From positions 1 to 64,000 of the forward strand of contig NZ_JAHBDK010000036.1 in NCBI RefSeq assembly GCF_019956415.1: 64,000 nucleotides of DNA, given 5' to 3'. Below the pieces are notes generated by a model that worked only from the letters and a program-made list of their open reading frames with translations, did not search any database and was not told where the DNA came from. Of this stretch, positions 8,184 through 17,137 are shown one piece after another; position 1 is the stretch's first letter; each line of letters opens with the position of its first letter. A program made the position numbers and the translations under genes. This DNA is from Pseudomonas sp. GL-B-19 (GTDB taxonomy: Bacteria > Pseudomonadota > Gammaproteobacteria > Pseudomonadales > Pseudomonadaceae).

Positions 8184-9347
8184 ATGAGCTACCCATCCCT
8201 GAATTTTGCCCTCGGTGAAACCATCGACATGCTGCGCGATCAGGTTCAGTCCTTCGTCGCCAAAGAGATCGCCCCGCGCGCGGCTCAGATCGATATCGAC
8301 AACCTGTTCCCCGCCGACCTGTGGCGCAAATTCGGCGACATGGGTCTGCTGGGTATTACCGTGCCGGAAGAGTACGGCGGTGCCGGCCTGGGTTACCTGG
8401 CCCACGTCGTGGCCATGGAAGAAATCAGCCGTGGTTCGGCGTCGGTTGCCTTGTCCTACGGCGCCCACTCCAACCTCTGCGTCAACCAGATCAACCGCAA
8501 CGGTAACCACGAACAGAAAAGCAAATACCTGCCGAAACTGATCAGCGGCGAGCACATCGGCGCCTTGGCCATGAGCGAACCGAATGCCGGTTCCGACGTG
8601 GTCTCGATGAAGCTGCGTGCCGATAAACGCGGCGATCACTACGTGCTCAATGGCAGCAAGACCTGGATCACCAACGGCCCTGACGCCAACACCTACGTGA
8701 TCTACGCCAAGACCGACCTGGAAAAAGGCCCCCACGGCATCACCGCGTTCATCGTTGAACGCGACTGGAAAGGCTTCAGCCGCAGCAACAAGTTCGACAA
8801 GCTCGGCATGCGCGGTTCGAACACCTGCGAGCTGTTCTTCGATGACGTGGAAGTGCCGGAAGAAAACATTCTCGGCGTGCTCAACGGCGGCGTGAAAGTG
8901 TTGATGAGCGGCCTCGACTACGAGCGCGTTGTGCTCTCCGGCGGCCCGACCGGAATCATGCAGGCGTGCATGGACCTGATCGTTCCGTACATTCACGACC
9001 GCAAGCAATTCGGCCAAAGCATCGGCGAATTCCAGCTGATCCAGGGCAAGGTTGCCGACATGTACACCCAACTCAATGCCAGCCGCGCCTACCTCTACGC
9101 GGTGGCCCAGGCCTGCGAACGTGGCGAAACCACGCGCAAGGACGCTGCCGGCGTGATTCTGTACAGCGCCGAACGCGCCACGCAAATGGCCCTCGACGCG
9201 ATCCAGATTCTGGGTGGCAACGGTTACATCAACGAATTTCCAGCCGGTCGTCTGCTGCGTGACGCCAAGCTGTACGAAATCGGCGCCGGCACCAGTGAGA
9301 TCCGTCGCATGCTCATCGGTCGCGAACTGTTCAACGAAACCCGCTAA
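8184..9347 (+). CDS. liuA: Isovaleryl-CoA dehydrogenase
   Basis: The protein has 387 residues and oxidises isovaleryl-CoA to 3-methylcrotonyl-CoA with FAD, giving electrons to [21 protein letters not shown] is the FAD-contact motif. Glu247 in [12 protein letters not shown] is at the internal position of the catalytic base that distinguishes isovaleryl-CoA dehydrogenases from other family members, and [16 protein letters not shown] closes the protein. The ATG at 8184 is preceded by AAAGGTGCCCC; upstream in-frame starts would fall in the operator region. It is the first gene of liuABCD, with 12 bases to liuB. Confidence 0.96.
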   Translation: MSYPSLNFALGETIDMLRDQVQSFVAKEIAPRAAQIDIDNLFPADLWRKFGDMGLLGITVPEEYGGAGLGYLAHVVAMEEISRGSASVALSYGAHSNLCVNQINRNGNHEQKSKYLPKLISGEHIGALAMSEPNAGSDVVSMKLRADKRGDHYVLNGSKTWITNGPDANTYVIYAKTDLEKGPHGITAFIVERDWKGFSRSNKFDKLGMRGSNTCELFFDDVEVPEENILGVLNGGVKVLMSGLDYERVVLSGGPTGIMQACMDLIVPYIHDRKQFGQSIGEFQLIQGKVADMYTQLNASRAYLYAVAQACERGETTRKDAAGVILYSAERATQMALDAIQILGGNGYINEFPAGRLLRDAKLYEIGAGTSEIRRMLIGRELFNETR

Positions 9348-9359
9348 TCGGAGCTGTCC

Positions 9360-10967
9360 ATGGCTATCCTGCATACCCAGCTCAACCCCCGTTCGGCGGA
9401 GTTCGCAGCCAACAGCGCGGCGATGCTCAAACAGGTCGACGACCTGCACACCCTGCTCGCCCAAGTGCAGCTGGGTGGCGGCCCGAAGGCTCAAGAACGC
9501 CATACTTCGCGGGGCAAATTGCTGCCCCGCGAGCGGATCAATCGCCTGCTCGATCCGGGTTCGCCGTTTCTGGAAATCAGCCAACTGGCGGCCTATGAGG
9601 TTTACGGTGAAGACGTTCCGGCCGCTGGCGTGATTGCCGGGATCGGCCGCGTGGAAGGCGTCGAATGCATGATCGTCGCCAACGACGCCACGGTAAAAGG
9701 TGGCTCGTACTACCCGCTGACCGTGAAAAAACACCTGCGCGCCCAGACCATCGCCCAGCAGAATCGCCTGCCGTGCATCTATCTGGTGGACTCCGGCGGC
9801 GCCAACCTGCCACGTCAGGATGAAGTGTTCCCGGATCGCGAGCACTTCGGGCGGATCTTCTTCAACCAGGCCAACATGAGCGCCATGGGCATTCCACAGA
9901 TTGCCGTGGTGATGGGCTCGTGCACCGCCGGTGGTGCGTATGTGCCCGCGATGGCTGACGAAGCGATCATGGTGCGCCAGCAAGCGACGATTTTCCTCGC
10001 CGGCCCACCGCTGGTGAAAGCCGCGACCGGTGAAGTGGTCAGCGCCGAAGACCTCGGCGGGGCCGATGTGCACTGCAAGATTTCCGGGGTCGCCGACCAT
10101 TACGCCGAGAGCGATGAACACGCCTTGGCCATAGCGCGACGCAGCGTCGCCAACCTCAACTGGCGCAAGCTCGGCGAACTGCAACAACGCAACCCTATTG
10201 CGCCGCTGTACAGCAGCGACGAGTTGTACGGCGTGGTTTCGGCGGACGCCAAGCAACCGTTCGATGTGCGCGAAGTGATCGCGCGTCTGGTCGACGGTTC
10301 GGTGTTCGATGAATTCAAAGCACTGTTCGGCACCACGCTGGTGTGCGGCTTTGCCCACCTGCACGGCTACCCGATCGCGATCCTCGCCAACAACGGCATC
10401 CTGTTCGCTGAAGCTGCGCAGAAAGGCGCGCACTTTATCGAACTGGCCTGCCAGCGCGGCATCCCGTTGCTGTTCCTGCAAAACATCACCGGCTTCATGG
10501 TCGGCCAGAAGTACGAGGCCGGTGGTATCGCCAAGCATGGCGCAAAACTGGTGACCGCTGTGGCCTGCGCCAAAGTGCCGAAATTCACCGTGATCATCGG
10601 CGGCAGTTTTGGTGCCGGTAACTACGGCATGTGCGGGCGCGCTTACGACCCGCGCTTCCTGTGGATGTGGCCAAACGCACGCATTGGTGTGATGGGCGCT
10701 GAGCAGGCTGCCGGGGTGTTGGTGCAGGTCAAGCGCGAGCAGGCCGAACGCAGTGGTCAGGGCTTCAGCGCCGAGCAGGAAGCCGAGATCAAGCAACCGA
10801 TCCTCGATCAATACGAAGAACAGGGTCACCCCTACTACTCCAGCGCACGGCTATGGGACGACGGCGTCATCGACCCGGCACAAACCCGTGATGTGTTGGC
10901 CCTGGCCTTGTCCGCGTCGTTGAACGCGCCTATCGAACCGAGCCGCTTCGGCGTGTTCCGGATGTGA
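9360..10967 (+). CDS. liuB: Methylcrotonyl-CoA carboxylase beta (carboxyltransferase) subunit
   Basis: The protein has 535 residues and moves the carboxyl group from biotin on LiuD to 3-methylcrotonyl-CoA. Both halves of the carboxyltransferase fold are present: [16 protein letters not shown] and [13 protein letters not shown] in the N-terminal half, and GFMVGQKYE and [16 protein letters not shown] in the C-terminal half. The length is normal. It is 12 bases after liuA and 13 bases before liuC, so it is co-transcribed. It works as a complex with the biotinylated subunit encoded three genes on. Confidence 0.96.
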   Translation: MAILHTQLNPRSAEFAANSAAMLKQVDDLHTLLAQVQLGGGPKAQERHTSRGKLLPRERINRLLDPGSPFLEISQLAAYEVYGEDVPAAGVIAGIGRVEGVECMIVANDATVKGGSYYPLTVKKHLRAQTIAQQNRLPCIYLVDSGGANLPRQDEVFPDREHFGRIFFNQANMSAMGIPQIAVVMGSCTAGGAYVPAMADEAIMVRQQATIFLAGPPLVKAATGEVVSAEDLGGADVHCKISGVADHYAESDEHALAIARRSVANLNWRKLGELQQRNPIAPLYSSDELYGVVSADAKQPFDVREVIARLVDGSVFDEFKALFGTTLVCGFAHLHGYPIAILANNGILFAEAAQKGAHFIELACQRGIPLLFLQNITGFMVGQKYEAGGIAKHGAKLVTAVACAKVPKFTVIIGGSFGAGNYGMCGRAYDPRFLWMWPNARIGVMGAEQAAGVLVQVKREQAERSGQGFSAEQEAEIKQPILDQYEEQGHPYYSSARLWDDGVIDPAQTRDVLALALSASLNAPIEPSRFGVFRM

Positions 10968-10980
10968 TCGGGAGAAAACC

Positions 10981-11793
10981 ATGAGCGACTTCAATACCCT
11001 CGAACTGCTGACCGACCCACGGGGTTTCGCCACCCTGTGGCTCAGCCGTGAAGAAAAGAACAACGCGTTCAACGCGCAAATGATCCGCGAACTGATCCTC
11101 GCGCTGGACGCCGTGGCGAGCGACACCAGCCTGCGCTTTTTGCTAGTGCGTGGACGCGGCAAACATTTCAGCGCCGGCGCGGACCTGGCGTGGATGCAGC
11201 AATCAGCCGAACTCGATTACGGCACCAACCTCGACGACGCCCGGGAACTGGCGGAGTTGATGTACAACCTCGCCAAGTTGAAAGTCCCGACCCTGGCCGT
11301 AGTACAAGGCGCGGCCTTCGGCGGTGCGCTGGGCCTGATCAGTTGCTGCGACATGGCCATTGGCACCGACGACGCGCAGTTCTGCCTGTCGGAAGTGCGC
11401 ATCGGCCTGGCGCCAGCGGTGATCAGCCCGTTCGTGGTGCAGGCCATCGGTGAACGCGCGGCACGCCGTTATGCGCTGACCGCCGAACGTTTCGGCGGGC
11501 AACGGGCGCGGGAAATCGGTTTGTTGTCGGAAAGCTATCCAACCGCCGAGTTGGAGCAAAAGGTCGACCAGTGGATCGACAACCTGCTGCTCAACAGCCC
11601 CGCCGCCATGCGCGTCAGCAAAGACTTGTTGCGTGAAGTCAGCCATGGCGCGTTGACCCCGGCACTGCGTCGCTACACCGAAAACGCCATCGCCCGCATC
11701 CGCGTCAGCCCCGAAGGTCAGGAAGGCTTGCGCGCCTTTTTGCAAAAGCGTCCGCCGAGCTGGCAAGCCCCCACCACCAAGGAGCCGCGTTGA
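10981..11793 (+). CDS. liuC: 3-Methylglutaconyl-CoA hydratase (crotonase family)
   Basis: The protein has 270 residues and hydrates 3-methylglutaconyl-CoA to HMG-CoA, the substrate of LiuE. Crotonase features are GKHFSAGADLAWM (oxyanion-hole segment) and QGAAFGGALGLISCCD followed by SEVRIGLAPAVISPFV, which includes the catalytic glutamate region. GGGAGAAAACC provides a good ribosome site. The last base of its TGA is the first base of the liuD ATG (TGATG), a translational coupling. The gene order places it after the carboxylase step as in other Pseudomonas. Confidence 0.94.
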   Translation: MSDFNTLELLTDPRGFATLWLSREEKNNAFNAQMIRELILALDAVASDTSLRFLLVRGRGKHFSAGADLAWMQQSAELDYGTNLDDARELAELMYNLAKLKVPTLAVVQGAAFGGALGLISCCDMAIGTDDAQFCLSEVRIGLAPAVISPFVVQAIGERAARRYALTAERFGGQRAREIGLLSESYPTAELEQKVDQWIDNLLLNSPAAMRVSKDLLREVSHGALTPALRRYTENAIARIRVSPEGQEGLRAFLQKRPPSWQAPTTKEPR

Positions 11794-13742
11794 TGAGCGC
11801 ACCTGTTCTCACCACCCTGCTGGTGGCCAACCGTGGCGAAATCGCCTGCCGCGTCATGCGCACCGCCAAAGCCCTGGGCCTGACCACCGTGGCCGTGCAC
11901 AGCGCCACTGACCGTGAAGCGCGACACAGCCGCGAGGCGGATATCCGCGTCGACCTCGGTGGCAGCAAAGCCGCCGACAGTTACCTGCAAATCGACAAAC
12001 TGATTGCGGCAGCCAAGGCCAGCGGCGCTCAGGCGATCCATCCGGGTTACGGCTTTTTGTCGGAGAACGCCGGGTTCGCCCGCGCGATTGAAGACGCCGG
12101 CCTGATCTTCCTCGGCCCGCCCGCCTCGGCCATCGACGCCATGGGCAGCAAATCCGCCGCCAAAGCGCTGATGGAAACTGCCGGCGTGCCGTTGGTGCCG
12201 GGTTATCACGGCGAAGCTCAGGACTTCGACACCTTCCGCGATGCGTGTGAGCGCATCGGCTATCCAGTGCTGCTCAAGGCCACCGCCGGCGGTGGCGGCA
12301 AAGGCATGAAAGTGGTCGAGGACGTCAGCCAGTTGGCCGAAGCCCTGGCTTCGGCCCAGCGAGAAGCGAAATCCTCGTTTGGCGATTCACGGATGCTGGT
12401 AGAGAAGTACCTGCTCAAACCGCGCCACGTGGAAATCCAGGTCTTTGCCGATCAGCATGGCAATTGCCTGTACCTGAATGAACGTGACTGCTCGATCCAG
12501 CGTCGCCACCAGAAAGTCGTCGAAGAAGCACCCGCGCCAGGCTTGAGCCCGGAGCTGCGTCGTGCCATGGGCGAAGCCGCTGTTCGCTCGGCACAAGCCA
12601 TCGGTTATGTCGGTGCCGGCACCGTGGAGTTTTTGCTGGATTCGCGCGGTGAGTTCTTCTTTATGGAAATGAACACGCGCCTGCAGGTTGAACACCCGGT
12701 CACCGAAGCCATCACTGGCCTGGACTTGGTGGCCTGGCAGATTCGCGTGGCCCGTGGCGAAGCGCTGCCGATGACCCAGGCCGAAGTACCTCTGATCGGT
12801 CACGCGATTGAAGTGCGACTGTACGCAGAGGATCCGGCCAATGATTTCCTGCCGGCCACCGGACGCCTGGAATTGTATCGTGAATCAGCCGAAGGCCCGG
12901 GACGTAGGGTCGACAGCGGTGTTGAAGAAGGCGACGAAATTTCACCGTTCTATGACCCGATGCTGGGCAAGTTGATTGCCTGGGGCGAAGACCGTGAACA
13001 GGCGCGCTTGCGGTTGCTGAGCATGCTCGATGAGTTTGCGATTGGCGGACTCAAGACCAACATCAACTTCCTGCGCCGGATCATCGCGCACCCTGCGTTT
13101 GCTGCTGCAGAACTGGACACCGGGTTTATCCCGCGTTTTCAGGAGCAATTGTTGCCAGCACCTTCGGACCTCAGCGACGCGTTTTGGCAGGCTGCCGCTC
13201 AGGCGGTTGCCCAGAGCCAGCCAGACTCACCGCGTGCAGATGACGTGAGTTCGCCATGGGCTATCGGCAATGGTTTCCGTGCCGGTTTACCGAAAGAAAT
13301 CACCCTGCACTTGAGCTGCGAAGGCCAGGACCGCGCGCTAACCTTGGGCGACATCCGCACAGCCCACCTTCAAGGTGAGCAATTGCTGACTGAGCACAAC
13401 GGCGTACGCCGTCAGCACCGGGCAATCCGTCGTGGCGACCATGTCTATCTGCAATGGGAAGGTGAACTGCGCCGCATCGAATCCTATGACCCGATCAGCG
13501 CCGTCGAAGCCAGCCACAGTCATCACGGTGGGCTCACCGCTCCAATGAACGGCAGCATCGTACGAGTACTGGTAGAGGCCGGGCAAACGGTCGAAGCCGG
13601 GGCGCAATTGGTGGTGTTGGAAGCGATGAAAATGGAGCACAGCATTCGCGCGCCCCATGCGGGCGTGATCAAGGCCTTGTATTGCCAGGAAGGCGAAATG
13701 GTCAGCGAAGGCAGTGCGTTGGTCGAGCTGGAAGAAGCGTGA
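11793..13742 (+). CDS. liuD: Methylcrotonyl-CoA carboxylase alpha (biotin carboxylase) subunit
   Basis: The protein has 649 residues and carboxylates its own biotin with ATP and bicarbonate. The ATP-grasp biotin carboxylase covers about residues 5-450 (ANRGEIACRV, the glycine loop GGGGKGMK, and EMNTRLQVEHPVTE). The biotinyl domain is at the C-terminus with EAMKMEH, where Lys613 carries biotin. The ATG at 11793 overlaps the liuC stop by one base and has AAGGAG before it; a TTG one codon earlier is less likely. It is the last gene of liuABCD. Confidence 0.95.
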   Translation: MSAPVLTTLLVANRGEIACRVMRTAKALGLTTVAVHSATDREARHSREADIRVDLGGSKAADSYLQIDKLIAAAKASGAQAIHPGYGFLSENAGFARAIEDAGLIFLGPPASAIDAMGSKSAAKALMETAGVPLVPGYHGEAQDFDTFRDACERIGYPVLLKATAGGGGKGMKVVEDVSQLAEALASAQREAKSSFGDSRMLVEKYLLKPRHVEIQVFADQHGNCLYLNERDCSIQRRHQKVVEEAPAPGLSPELRRAMGEAAVRSAQAIGYVGAGTVEFLLDSRGEFFFMEMNTRLQVEHPVTEAITGLDLVAWQIRVARGEALPMTQAEVPLIGHAIEVRLYAEDPANDFLPATGRLELYRESAEGPGRRVDSGVEEGDEISPFYDPMLGKLIAWGEDREQARLRLLSMLDEFAIGGLKTNINFLRRIIAHPAFAAAELDTGFIPRFQEQLLPAPSDLSDAFWQAAAQAVAQSQPDSPRADDVSSPWAIGNGFRAGLPKEITLHLSCEGQDRALTLGDIRTAHLQGEQLLTEHNGVRRQHRAIRRGDHVYLQWEGELRRIESYDPISAVEASHSHHGGLTAPMNGSIVRVLVEAGQTVEAGAQLVVLEAMKMEHSIRAPHAGVIKALYCQEGEMVSEGSALVELEEA

Positions 13743-13747
13743 AATGA

Positions 13748-13779
13748 AGATCGGTCCTACGTTTTACGAGGACCGATCT
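13748..13779. terminator. Hairpin between liuD and the CI-like repressor gene
   Basis: AGATCGGTCCT (13748-13758) and AGGACCGATCT (13769-13779) form a perfect 11-base stem around a 10-base loop. It lies between two converging genes and could end transcription from both, although the U-run is weak. Confidence 0.6.
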
Positions 13780-13781
13780 GA

Positions 13782-14429
13782 TTAGAATTTAGCCGTTGCC
13801 TGAACCACTACACCGAGAATTCGACATTCATCGGTGTAAAGGGCTTTCGGATACGTCGGATTGAGCGGGACCAGGTAACGCTGCCCGCCCTCTTCGATCA
13901 GTTTGCGAAAAGTCGCCTCGGTGCTGTCCGACCACTGCGCGATCACCAGCTTTCCAGGCTCCGGCACAATGGCCGGGTCCACCAGAATCATCATGCCCTC
14001 GGCGATGCTCACGCCTGTGGGTGCGGTCATCGCATCCCCCACCACCACCAGCCAGAAAGCCGCGCCCTGTGCGTGGTAATCCGTCAGCTCGAAACGCGGT
14101 TTGCCGTAGACCGATAACTCACCGTCACGCACTTGCGCGGGCTCGCGCCAGTCACTGACGGGATAGCGGAAGTACGGGTTGTACTTGTGGGCCAGGCAAG
14201 GCTCGTCGTCCTGCAAGACCAGACGCTCGCGAATCACCGTCGCCACTTCCAGAAAATCCATCCCGAGCGCGCGCAAGACACGATTCATGTCTTCGATGCT
14301 CGGCTGACGGCGCTTATTCAGCCAGTGACCCACGCCACCCTGGGACATCCCGAGGCGGTCGGCGAGGACCTCTTGAGTGACTTTGAGGTCACTCATCTTG
14401 GCTTTGACTAACTCAATCCATTTATCCAT
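13782..14429 (-). CDS. Lambda CI-like XRE/S24 repressor lacking the cleavage dyad
   Basis: The protein has 215 residues. The N-terminal Cro/CI helix-turn-helix (about 1-65) contains KVTQEVLADRLGMSQGGVGHWL. The C-terminal LexA/CI S24 domain (about 115-215) has VVGDAMTAPTGVSIAEGMMILVDP and ATFRKLIEEGG. In lambda CI and LexA the serine of G-N/D-S-M and a lysine cut the protein when RecA is active. Here the serine position is Ala133 (GCG codon) and the lysine position appears to be Arg175. The fold is kept but self-cleavage should not occur. The ATG at 14429 (MDKWIEL) is chosen over an extension into the operator region. The gene may be a domesticated phage repressor. Confidence 0.9.
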   Translation of the reverse strand: MDKWIELVKAKMSDLKVTQEVLADRLGMSQGGVGHWLNKRRQPSIEDMNRVLRALGMDFLEVATVIRERLVLQDDEPCLAHKYNPYFRYPVSDWREPAQVRDGELSVYGKPRFELTDYHAQGAAFWLVVVGDAMTAPTGVSIAEGMMILVDPAIVPEPGKLVIAQWSDSTEATFRKLIEEGGQRYLVPLNPTYPKALYTDECRILGVVVQATAKF

Positions 14430-14460
14430 GTGCGGCACGATACGTGGGGTACTCCGACCA

Positions 14461-14513
14461 ACAAAACACAAATTGTAGTATTTAAATTCCAGTCACAAAT
14501 ACAGTTCGTACTA
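14461..14513. promoter_or_regulatory. Candidate operators between the CI-like repressor and the DUF3077-type gene
   Basis: ACAAATTGTAGTA (14468-14480) and ACAAATACAGTTCGTACT (14495-14512) are related A/T-rich sites in the 129-base gap between two divergent genes. They are natural candidates for binding by the repressor encoded beside them. The match is by eye only. Confidence 0.35.
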
Positions 14514-14558
14514 GGATGGATTTACGGATCTGAATCTATCACGGAGCTTGCCATCGTC

Positions 14559-14900
14559 ATGACGTTACCCAGCAATGACCTGCCAGATATGCAAATCGAT
14601 ACCACCCTGACCTCGCCAAAAGGCAATGCCGCCGCACAGCGAGCGCTGGATTATTACTTGAAACCAACTGTGTCCGAACCCGCTGCTGTGGAGCGGTTTT
14701 TTGACGTGAACCCGGACATCAGCGCAGAAGAGGCGCTGGTTCATGCCTCGGATTTGTTGCGATGCGCTGCGGCGACGGCACATGAATCAGCCAGCAACCT
14801 GCACGGTGCGAGCCGCGACCTGGCCTTTTCGACGGTGCACATGATCGACATGGCCAAGGCGATGATCGATCGGTCTTTGCAAGGGCATCAGAACGTGTGA
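14559..14900 (+). CDS. Small DUF3077/DUF6124-type protein
   Basis: The protein has 113 residues, has no membrane segment and looks cytoplasmic. A stretch of SEPAAVERFFDVNPDISAEEALVHASDLLRCA-type sequence followed by DMAKAMIDRSL resembles the small Pseudomonas proteins grouped under DUF3077/DUF6124, whose function is unknown. The ATG at 14559, with GGAG 14 bases before it, replaces a 43-residue upstream extension that would run through the divergent operator region. It is divergent from the CI-like repressor and may be its target. PrrF follows about 95 bases downstream. Confidence 0.75.
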   Translation: MTLPSNDLPDMQIDTTLTSPKGNAAAQRALDYYLKPTVSEPAAVERFFDVNPDISAEEALVHASDLLRCAAATAHESASNLHGASRDLAFSTVHMIDMAKAMIDRSLQGHQNV

Positions 14901-14959
14901 AGCGGACGTGCTTTCAGGGAGGACAGGAAAGAATTTTCCAATCGTGCAGATAAAATCAT

Positions 14960-14990
14960 TTGACTTGCAAACGAGAATGATTATTATTGC
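14960..14990 (+). promoter_or_regulatory. prrF promoter with Fur box
   Basis: TTGACT (14960-14965) and TATTAT (14982-14987), spaced 16 bases apart, give a sigma-70 promoter. AACGAGAATGATTATTATT (14970-14988) covers the -10 region and matches the 19-base Fur consensus well, so iron-loaded Fur would block transcription. Confidence 0.85.
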
Positions 14991-14994
14991 ATGC

Positions 14995-15106
14995 AGCTGG
15001 TCGCGAGATCAGTCGATTGTCCAAGTGACCTTAGGTCGGTCTCCTGGACTATCTCCTCATCAGGCTAATCACGGTTTTTGACCCGGCTTTTTGCCGGGTT
15101 TTTTTT
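14995..15106 (+). ncRNA. prrF: PrrF iron-responsive small RNA
   Basis: The RNA of about 112 bases starts with CTGGTCGCGAGATCAG, as PrrF RNAs do. It contains the conserved pairing core around TCTCCTCATCAGGCTAATCACGG (15049-15074) and ends in a strong terminator. PrrF is the Pseudomonas counterpart of RyhB: made when iron is scarce, it blocks translation of iron-rich proteins such as sodB and TCA-cycle enzymes. The Fur box over its promoter supports this directly. Whether this is the PrrF1 or PrrF2 copy cannot be told from one window. Confidence 0.93.
15081..15106 (+). terminator. Rho-independent terminator of prrF
   Basis: ACCCGGC and GCCGGGT pair around TTTTT and are followed by a run of eight Ts. 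Confidence 0.93.
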
Positions 15107-15344
15107 GCCAGTTATTCTGGCTTTACCTTCAGGCTAATGAAGTCTTTTTGGTGCTGCAAATTCGATGGCGCGGATGATATCAAAAGAATATCAGTTGGCA
15201 AAAGAAGCCCCGGCATCATTGGGCCAAACTAATGTACAAATAGCACTTGAGAATCAATCGCACAGTCTCTAAGCTGCGCCTGCGTCATGGAGGACGCCCC
15301 CCTCTGCAACCCGCAATTTCTCCTGGTTTTCCTTCGGTAAGCCG

Positions 15345-16436
15345 TCACGCTTTCGACGTCACTCTTGGCTGAATTACCTGCGACTCCTCGTTCACTATCG
15401 AGGTGACCATCGTCGCTATAATCGACTTCAGCGCCAACTGCCCCACTGGCTGACCCTGACTGTCTGTGACCACCAATTCATCGAGCCCCGCTTCAACAAG
15501 TCTTTTGACCGCTGACTCCAATGACGTCCCCATGGGTACGGCCAACGTCGCTCCGACTTTCACCTGAACAATGGGCCGCATGATTGCCTCGACGCCGATC
15601 ACCCGCCCCCGATTCACTTCTTTGACGAAGTTGGCAATGTAATCATCGGCAGGATTCATGACGATTTCCTGTCGGGTGCCTTGTTGCACCACCTCGCCAT
15701 CACGCAAGATTGCGATGCGATCACCAATGCGCAGTGCCTCATCAAGATCATGGGTAATGAACACGATGGTCTTCTTGATCTCTTTTTGCAGGTCCAGCAG
15801 CACCGACTGCATGTCCATGCGGATCAGCGGATCCAGGGCCGAGAACGCTTCATCCATCAACAGAATCGGCGCATCACTGGCCAATGCCCGGGCCAGGCCG
15901 ACGCGCTGCTGCATGCCTCCGGACAGCTGATTGGGATAGTGACTCGCATACCCCTGAAGACCTACCCGGTCCAACCAGCCTGTAGCAATCTCTACTTGCC
16001 TGTCACGGGACATTCCCTGGATCTCCAGCCCATAAACCGCATTGTCGAGCACGGTGCGGTTTGGCAGCAGCGCGAACTTCTGAAACACCATGGAAATTTT
16101 ATGTCGGCGAAACTCTCGCAGATCATTCTGGCTCATCTTGAGCACATCCACGCCACCGACGATGACTTCGCCGGCGGTAGGTTCGATCAATCGGTTGATA
16201 TGGCGGATCAAGGTCGACTTACCCGAACCGGAAAGCCCCATGATCACCTGAATCCCCCCGGACGGCATGCTGATATTGATGTCCTTCAACCCCAGCACAT
16301 GACTGTGATTGCTCAACAGTTCAGCCTTGCTCATGCCCTGTTTGACCCGCTCGATACTGGCCTGCGCCTGGTAACCGAAGATCTTGTAGAGATGCCTGAT
16401 TTCGATGCCGAAATCGTTGGTCAGATTAGTGGCCAT
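15345..16436 (-). CDS. proV: Glycine betaine/proline-type ABC transporter ATP-binding protein
   Basis: The protein has 363 residues. Walker A is GLSGSGKST, the ABC signature is LSGGMQQRVGLARA and Walker B is ILLMDEAFSALDP. The C-terminal 100 residues resemble the CBS-like tail of ProV/OpuAA proteins (GLDELVVTD..GQPVGQL). The ATG at 16436 (MATNLTND) overlaps the end of proW by 11 bases, with GGAGAGGG before it. The upstream permease gene is headless and no substrate-binding protein gene is nearby, so this ATPase may have no intact partner unless one is encoded elsewhere. A role in betaine, choline or proline-betaine uptake is inferred from the family. Confidence 0.88.
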   Translation of the reverse strand: MATNLTNDFGIEIRHLYKIFGYQAQASIERVKQGMSKAELLSNHSHVLGLKDINISMPSGGIQVIMGLSGSGKSTLIRHINRLIEPTAGEVIVGGVDVLKMSQNDLREFRRHKISMVFQKFALLPNRTVLDNAVYGLEIQGMSRDRQVEIATGWLDRVGLQGYASHYPNQLSGGMQQRVGLARALASDAPILLMDEAFSALDPLIRMDMQSVLLDLQKEIKKTIVFITHDLDEALRIGDRIAILRDGEVVQQGTRQEIVMNPADDYIANFVKEVNRGRVIGVEAIMRPIVQVKVGATLAVPMGTSLESAVKRLVEAGLDELVVTDSQGQPVGQLALKSIIATMVTSIVNEESQVIQPRVTSKA

Positions 16437-17137
16437 GAACCCTCTCCAAGTGCTTTTGCAGTCTTCGGCCATAGGCTTGGCTGACTCGGTCAAAGATCAC
16501 CGCAATACCGACAATGGCCAGCCCGTTGAAAATGCCCAGGGTGAAATACTGATTGGAAATAGCCTTGAGCACCGGTTGGCCCAAGCCTTGAACCCCGATC
16601 ATCGACGCGATGACCACCATGGCCAGCGCCATCATGATCGTCTGGTTGATGCCGGCCATGATCGAGGGCAACGCCAAGGGTAACTGGACGTTTTTCAGTT
16701 TCTGCCAACTGGACGAGCCAAAGGCGTCGGCGCACTCCAGCATCTCCGCGTCAACGTGACGGATGCCGAGATTGGTCAGGCGGATCATCGGCGGCAAGGC
16801 GTAGATCACAACCGCTATCAGCCCCGCAACCTTGCCGATCCCCAGCAACATCACCACCGGAATCAAGTAGACAAAGCTCGGCAGGGTCTGCATCACATCC
16901 AGTACCGGGCTGACCAGGTTCTGCAGACGATTGGAGCGGGCCATCGCGATCCCGGTCGGCAAACCGATGACGACGGATATCACCGTGCAGACGAAGATCA
17001 TCGACAGGGTTTTCATCGTGTCGGACCACATGTCCAGATACCCGATCGCCATCAGCGTGAACACGCACCCCAAGACGATTCTCCAGCTGCGGCTGGCGAA
17101 CCAGGCAATCAAGGCGACCAGCACGATGATGATCCCG
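16426..17137 (-). pseudogene. proW: proW permease gene lacking its 5' end
   Basis: About 236 residues of a ProW-type permease can be read, with several membrane segments, the LPSFVYLIPVVMLLGIG region and the EAA-loop-like ADAFGSSSWQKLKNVQLPLALPS. Comparison with ProW/CbcW permeases suggests that about 50 N-terminal residues are missing. Upstream of about 17137 the frame stays open, but the sequence there is the antisense of a demethylase gene, so the apparent leader of about 35 residues (ATGs near 17253 or 17220) is foreign. The transporter is probably inactive. A chance start that still gives a working protein cannot be excluded. Confidence 0.75.

Noticed and set aside
8142-10829. Long minus-strand open frame (895 codons) opposite liuA and liuB
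   Set aside because: It mirrors two well-conserved enzymes; long antisense frames are common in high-GC DNA, and the frame has no recognisable domain.
16931-17131. N-terminal part of the plus-strand frame leading into the demethylase fragment
   Set aside because: These codons are the antisense of proW. Only the part from about 17132 resembles a protein family.
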